DNA of 9,074 nucleotides from Bacteroidaceae bacterium (lineage in GTDB: Bacteria > Bacteroidota > Bacteroidia > Bacteroidales > Bacteroidaceae), in the NCBI GenBank assembly GCA_900765575.1, contig CAAFRW010000199.1:1-9074 (forward strand). The letters run 5' to 3'. Below the pieces are notes generated by a model that worked only from the letters and a program-made list of their open reading frames with translations, had not been told where the DNA came from and did no database searches. The translations under genes and the position numbers were made by a program. The stretch's first letter is position 1. Each line of letters begins with the position of its first letter. Positions 5,051 through 9,074 of this stretch are shown here, piece after piece.

Positions 5051-7750
5051 TCATTTCATAAATCGCCAAATAAGATGGAACATGAAATAAGAACCTAATG
5101 AGTTATAATCCGCATCGCGGATAGCTGTAGCTGTAACGGTACGTACCAATGAATTTTCCTGATGTAAGATATCATACACTTTCAAGCGGAGCAGCAGTTG
5201 TTTATGCTTTAAAAGCGACTTGGATAGCTGCCCGCTCCAAATCACATTTTCACGGCTATTCCCTTCGTAGCCATAGCCGGAACGAATAAAGTAAGTGGCT
5301 TCCGAATAGAACTCAAACCCCCAAGGAAGATAAAATTGCAAACCCCCGCCAATACGGTAATCGCACGTCTCGGCCCGGTTATTACGTATGGTGTTATTCG
5401 AGTTGTTATAAAGTACCTCACCGTGTGCGCCGATTTCGTACAAGGAATGGCGGTAGGTTAACTGTAAGCGTTCACGCAGAGTCAGATGGCGGACAGTGCT
5501 TTTAATCGGCTCTTCTTTCGACAGATTGGTAAAACCATTCTGATTCCGATATCTTATATATGAATAATTACGGAGCAGTAATTTTTTACCCAGAACCGGA
5601 GTGCTCATGGAAAAAGAACCGGATGCATTCCAATTACCATTCTGGTTGACGGGAGTGGTGGTACGACCACCGGTTTCGTCATCGTAAGTTACCCTGTTCG
5701 TTACATTATTCATTATGTTTTCGGCCTGAAGCAAAACAACCATATTGCGCTGGTGCTTGGCATTGTATGTGCGGAAATTCAATGTAAATGTATGGGTATA
5801 CGACGGTTTCAAATCAGGATTACCCACACGGATATTTAACGGATTGGAAACATCGGCCACCGGTTGGAGGTCGTTCACCCGCGGTTGTTTGCCTTTTCCC
5901 CTGTAAATAATTTGCAGCTGAGTACGTTTCGAATGTTTATATCGGAAGTTCACAGTGGGGGAAAAGTTAAAAACATTTTTCTCGATATTGCCTCTTGCTT
6001 CTTCGTTCAAAAAAGAATAGCTGTCCGACTTTTGGGGTGCAAAGTCCAAACCGATAGTATAGTTGTACTTTTTACGGTTGGTACGGATGCCGATATTGAA
6101 GAGATGGGTACTGTACTGATTCTCGAAACAATTGCTCGATAAACCGTCATAATCGGTTTCAAAATCATCGGAATCCGCATCCCAGTTATATACATACCGG
6201 TCGGCATTGGTTACTTTATATTGAAAGCTATAGCGGAACTGAAGAAAATGCATCCAAGGCAAAGGCTCGGAATAAATGAACTGTAAACGATAGTCGTGCC
6301 CGTCTTCTCCTGTATTTATCTTTTGGTTTACGGTTTTATCCAAATCATTTTTAAAGTAGTGGGTGGTAGAAAAGCTCTGCCGTTTTACATCCGAGAGACT
6401 CAACCCATAATCTACCCTTAAAGCTATATTCCGTCCCCTCTTACTCAGTTTACGGCTTATTTGCCACATCAGTGTCAGGTTATGACGGGTGTTGGTATTT
6501 TCATTGGACGACTTACGCTCATTCAGTAGTTCTTCATTCTCCAAACCTTGCTGCTGCCCGTTTCCCCGGCGGTCGCTCGATGTGTAGCGATATTGCGGAC
6601 GGAAAATGAGAGTCGTTAAAGAGTCTATTTTCCACTCTATAAAAGCATTCGCCACCAGGTTGCGGTTCGTTGTATTGTTATTCCCGATGCTTTGGGTAAC
6701 GGAGTTATTTTGTTTCATAATGTTATCCGTGTGGATACGGCTATCCTCCGAGTGGTCTTTATCGCTATACTGAACATTCGAACGTAATTTTACCCGATTC
6801 CACTCATGACTTATATTCATACCCAACGAACGTGAATTGGTCAGTCCCGCCTGCTCTCGTACATTTCCACTGGCTGAGGCCGACTCTTGCTGTAGCTCGG
6901 AAAATCCCTGATTATTCGTATTATTCAAATTGCCAATGAGCGTAAATTGGGAATTATCCCGGAGGCGGTTTAAGGTATTGGCCACTTCATATCGGTCTTT
7001 CGTGCCTATACCGGCCATAAAATTCTCCATCCATCCTGTTTTCATTCCTTTTTTTACAGACAAATCGAGAATCATTTCCTCGTCTCCGTCGTCAATCCCG
7101 GTCAGACGCGCCAAATCTGATTTACGTTCATAGGCTTTCAGCTTTTCTACCATCTCTACCGGTAAATTCTTCAAGGCAACCTTCGGGTCATCGGAGAAGA
7201 ATTCTTTGCCATCTACAAGAATTTTCTTCACCTCTTTTCCATGTATCATTAACTTACCCTCTTCATTTATCTCTCCGCCGGGTAATTGTTTCGCCAAATC
7301 TTCAAGCATGGAACCCTCCGGAGTGCGGTAAGCGGAGGCGTTAAAAATCGTAGTATCCTGTTCCGTTACGGCCATGGGGGCTTTACCGATAACCACGGCT
7401 TCGTCGAGCAACAATCCTTCCGGTGCAAGTAAAACGGTACCTATATCAAAGGAACGTTTATTTGAGAGAGGTATCTTTTTGTAATAAGGGGAGTAACCTA
7501 CATAGGTGATGTTCAGCAATACGGCTTGTTCTTTTCCATGCGTGGCAGACAGCTTGAACCGTCCGTTATTATCCGATGCAACCCCTGTCAGAAGAGTGCT
7601 GTCGGGTAAAGATAATAATCGGATGGTAGCATAAGATACCGGCTGCTCTGTCTCGCTATCTGTAACGCTTCCGGTTACGTATACCTTGCCGAACTGTGCA
7701 TAGGCGCTCATTCCAAAACACAAAACAAGGCAAAGCAGCGTGTTTTTCAT
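5051..7750 (-). CDS. outer-membrane beta-barrel protein with carboxypeptidase-regulatory-like and plug domains
   Basis: The 899-aa protein starts with a signal peptide (MKNTLLCLVLCFGMSAYAQ, cut near residue 19). A carboxypeptidase regulatory-like beta-sandwich follows at about 24-108 (VTGSVTDSETEQPVSYATI, later GRFKLS and YVGYSPYY), then a plug-like region at about 112-235 (EAVVIGKAPM, LPGGEINEEG, KKILVDGKEFFSDDPKVAL). The remainder, about 240-899, is rich in alternating aromatic strands and Asn/Tyr loops and ends in FHLIWRFMK, a typical last barrel strand. This is the OMP_b-brl_3 type of TonB-receptor-like protein found in Bacteroidetes, with no SusD partner seen here. The substrate is unknown. 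Length and both ends are normal, so it looks intact. It is visibly richer in G+C than the genes at 3419-4952 and so probably belongs to the older chromosome backbone. It converges with the AbiEii-like gene and diverges from the sensor gene. Confidence 0.9.
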   Translation of the reverse strand: MKNTLLCLVLCFGMSAYAQFGKVYVTGSVTDSETEQPVSYATIRLLSLPDSTLLTGVASDNNGRFKLSATHGKEQAVLLNITYVGYSPYYKKIPLSNKRSFDIGTVLLAPEGLLLDEAVVIGKAPMAVTEQDTTIFNASAYRTPEGSMLEDLAKQLPGGEINEEGKLMIHGKEVKKILVDGKEFFSDDPKVALKNLPVEMVEKLKAYERKSDLARLTGIDDGDEEMILDLSVKKGMKTGWMENFMAGIGTKDRYEVANTLNRLRDNSQFTLIGNLNNTNNQGFSELQQESASASGNVREQAGLTNSRSLGMNISHEWNRVKLRSNVQYSDKDHSEDSRIHTDNIMKQNNSVTQSIGNNNTTNRNLVANAFIEWKIDSLTTLIFRPQYRYTSSDRRGNGQQQGLENEELLNERKSSNENTNTRHNLTLMWQISRKLSKRGRNIALRVDYGLSLSDVKRQSFSTTHYFKNDLDKTVNQKINTGEDGHDYRLQFIYSEPLPWMHFLQFRYSFQYKVTNADRYVYNWDADSDDFETDYDGLSSNCFENQYSTHLFNIGIRTNRKKYNYTIGLDFAPQKSDSYSFLNEEARGNIEKNVFNFSPTVNFRYKHSKRTQLQIIYRGKGKQPRVNDLQPVADVSNPLNIRVGNPDLKPSYTHTFTLNFRTYNAKHQRNMVVLLQAENIMNNVTNRVTYDDETGGRTTTPVNQNGNWNASGSFSMSTPVLGKKLLLRNYSYIRYRNQNGFTNLSKEEPIKSTVRHLTLRERLQLTYRHSLYEIGAHGEVLYNNSNNTIRNNRAETCDYRIGGGLQFYLPWGFEFYSEATYFIRSGYGYEGNSRENVIWSGQLSKSLLKHKQLLLRLKVYDILHQENSLVRTVTATAIRDADYNSLGSYFMFHLIWRFMK

Positions 7751-8098
7751 CTCTTTTTATTATTTATTCATCTAAGTATTATTGTTTAGAAAGATAAACG
7801 GTAAAGAAGTTCAATGGGAGAGGCTGTATTTTATGTTTATTAACGAATGGGACTGGAGCCGCAATGTTCAGAAGACTGGAGAATCCTGAGATGATAAAAA
7901 GAAAAAACGTTTTTAATTTAATATTATCCGGATAGAGAATCTACCTCCCCCTATGGGTCATTATTATCTGATAATTCATAAAAGATAAATAACTCTGGAA
8001 TTTTAATCACTTTAACAGCAGAAGGTTAAATATATATTTAGCAATAAGTTTCTGTCTTTGTGAAATTTATATTATTTTTGTCCGACATAAAATAAATC
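7751..8098. other. divergent intergenic region rich in palindromes
   Basis: No gene is seen in these 348 bases between two divergent starts. Perfect palindromes or inverted repeats occur at 7903-7914 (AAAAACGTTTTT), 7925-7934 (TATCCGGATA), 7963-7975 (ATTATC-T-GATAAT), 8011-8030 (TTTAAC, 8-nt gap, GTTAAA) and 8027-8040 (TAAATATATATTTA). The direct repeat GACTGGAG occurs at 7851-7858 and 7874-7881, 23 bp apart. These could be binding sites for a regulator of the outer-membrane protein gene. Several are AT-rich and may be chance. Confidence 0.45.
8049..8080 (+). promoter_or_regulatory. promoter of the sensor gene
   Basis: TATTTTTG at 8073-8080 fits the Bacteroides -7 box TAnnTTTG. TTTC at 8049-8052, 20 nt upstream, is one base off the TTTG -33 box. 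The leader to the ATG at 8099 would be only about 12 nt. Confidence 0.5.
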
Positions 8099-8995
8099 AT
8101 GCAAATTGTCAACCTTAAATATAAGTATATACTTGCCTTTATTCTTTTACTAGGCATCTTCATATGCGGATATAACTTTAAACAGTGGTATGTAACGAAT
8201 CACAGGGTAGAGAAACATATCTCTCTTCTGTATTCATATGCTGCCGATGAAATCAGCCGGTTGAATTTCGAGAAACTTCTCAAGCAGGAATTTCTTAATC
8301 AAGGTATAGAGCCTATATTCGATACGTTTTATCTTGATTGTAATCATACTTTCGAGCATCATGCTATCAGTCGTATAACCCAATATCTGGAACAGATTAA
8401 AAACAGACCGATAGACCTTATTTTGGCGGTAGGCGACCAAGCTACACATTCTTTATTATCGACTCGGCACAAGCTGCTCAACTCCGTCCCGGTAGTGGGT
8501 TGTAATGTACGTTTTCCTAACGAAAAACTGATAAATGAATATGAATCCAAGAAGATTTATATTTTACGGGATACACCGGACTTTAAACGTAATATCGAAT
8601 TTATCAGAGCTTTGCATCCCCATATAAATATGGAGATTATTTTTAATATCGACAGAACGGCTCTCGGACGTAAATCTTTTGGTTTGCTAACTAAGTATGT
8701 AGATAGAAAAGATGTACAGATTTTAGGGCACCAATCGGTCTATTCGTTGGATAATGAATACAAAGAGATGCAAGATATGCTTGAGTATTATAATCTTATG
8801 CCTGCATTGGCTAACGAGGACCTCGGAAAAAGGGCATTAACCATCAGTCTTTGCCCGTTTCGGTATATAAGAGGTGTCTCTTTACTTGCCATGATGGAAA
8901 ACTCAAAAAGCGAGCAGGCTCAAAAAGTATTCTTACTGGATAAGTTCGATTTGGTATCGCTACCCATTGTCAATGCGTTAGATATGCAGGGCTGA
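8099..8995 (+). CDS. periplasmic sensor domain of a two-component sensor, truncated before the kinase
   Basis: The 298-aa product begins with a short basic stretch and one membrane segment (YILAFILLLGIFICGYNF, 10-27), which would anchor it in the inner membrane. A periplasmic domain follows that resembles ABC-transporter substrate-binding folds: YSYAADEISRLNFEKLLKQE near 45-64, PIDLILAVGDQATHSLL at 104-120, and SVPVVGCNVRFP at 129-140. In Bacteroidetes such domains usually form the front of histidine kinases or hybrid two-component regulators of 700 aa or more, with a second membrane helix, HisKA and HATPase. Here TGA at 8993-8995 ends the frame just after NALDMQG, before any second helix or kinase. 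Sequence beyond does not resume a sensor-like protein in any frame I read. It is probably a truncated gene; a stand-alone ligand-binding protein is less likely. It diverges from the outer-membrane protein gene, a usual sensor/transporter arrangement. Confidence 0.7.
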   Translation: MQIVNLKYKYILAFILLLGIFICGYNFKQWYVTNHRVEKHISLLYSYAADEISRLNFEKLLKQEFLNQGIEPIFDTFYLDCNHTFEHHAISRITQYLEQIKNRPIDLILAVGDQATHSLLSTRHKLLNSVPVVGCNVRFPNEKLINEYESKKIYILRDTPDFKRNIEFIRALHPHINMEIIFNIDRTALGRKSFGLLTKYVDRKDVQILGHQSVYSLDNEYKEMQDMLEYYNLMPALANEDLGKRALTISLCPFRYIRGVSLLAMMENSKSEQAQKVFLLDKFDLVSLPIVNALDMQG

Positions 8996-8999
8996 CGCA

Positions 9000-9074
9000 T
9001 TAAAACTCAGCTTCTAATAAATTCTCAAGAAATGAGTCTTCCCATCCGGCTCTCTTTCTTTTTCCTTTTAAGCT
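9000..9074 (-). CDS. C-terminal end of a minus-strand gene (partial; possibly MazE/AbrB-like antitoxin)
   Basis: Read on the minus strand from the right edge, an open frame encodes 24 residues (SLKGKRKRAGWEDSFLENLL, then EAEF) and stops at TAA 9002-9000. The basic stretch followed by GWEDSF resembles the tail of MazE/AbrB-type antitoxins, where a (K/R)-x-GW-E-x-F motif follows the DNA-binding domain. This rests on a few residues and is uncertain. The stop is 4 nt from the sensor's stop in the opposite direction, so the genes are tail to tail. The rest lies outside the window. Confidence 0.5.
   Translation of the reverse strand, partial: SLKGKRKRAGWEDSFLENLLEAEF

Noticed and set aside
5864..7133. 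Several frames of 66-92 aa inside the barrel-protein gene
   Set aside because: They are shadows of an intact 899-codon gene with clear domain structure.
8234..8550. Minus-strand frames of 71 and 63 aa inside the sensor gene
   Set aside because: They are antisense to a clearly coding domain and show no motif of their own.

Overview
The window looks like accessory DNA from a Bacteroidales genome (Bacteroides, Phocaeicola or Parabacteroides type). The reasons are promoters of the TTTG-N19-21-TAnnTTTG kind (clearest in front of the tRNA), genes without a strong Shine-Dalgarno sequence, a CRISPR repeat whose first part resembles Bacteroidetes type II-C repeats, and a carboxypeptidase-regulatory-domain/beta-barrel outer-membrane protein facing a periplasmic sensor gene. 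All family names come from motifs read by eye; no database search was run.

Layout. Positions 1-188 are the end of a CRISPR array: part of a spacer, two perfect 36-nt repeats with 30-nt spacers, and a decayed last repeat. At 340-534 there is a complete tRNA-Asp(GTC) unit with its own promoter and a strong intrinsic terminator. At 535-1610 a C-terminal gene remnant is followed immediately by an intact WYL-domain regulator and a terminator. At 1621-1867 there is a promoter-like element and a minus-strand XRE helix-turn-helix gene that has lost the middle of its domain. From 1965 to 4952 all genes read on the plus strand: a DUF1643 protein, a lipoprotein stub and a decayed stretch, a MazG-like/PRA-PH nucleotide pyrophosphohydrolase, a stand-alone DnaB C-terminal-type RecA ATPase, the last 29 codons of a lost gene, and an AbiEii-type nucleotidyltransferase that overlaps that tail by one base (TAATG). 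At 5051-7750 a large outer-membrane beta-barrel protein is encoded on the minus strand. A palindrome-rich spacer separates it from a divergent membrane-anchored periplasmic sensor (8099-8995) that ends before any kinase domain. A minus-strand gene enters from the right edge and ends at 9000.

How the genes may work together. The central block (649-4952) looks like a defence or mobile-element graveyard next to a CRISPR array. It holds one regulator of a class often found with defence loci, nucleotide-handling enzymes, a DnaB-like ATPase and an abortive-infection-type nucleotidyltransferase, mixed with at least four gene remnants. Whether the intact genes form one functional system is an inference. 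The more unusual items are the DnaB-like protein, which has no N-terminal domain and an altered DNA-loop region, and the AbiEii-like gene whose translationally coupled partner survives only as a tail. The outer-membrane protein and sensor at the right look like a nutrient-uptake/sensing pair whose sensor has been truncated.
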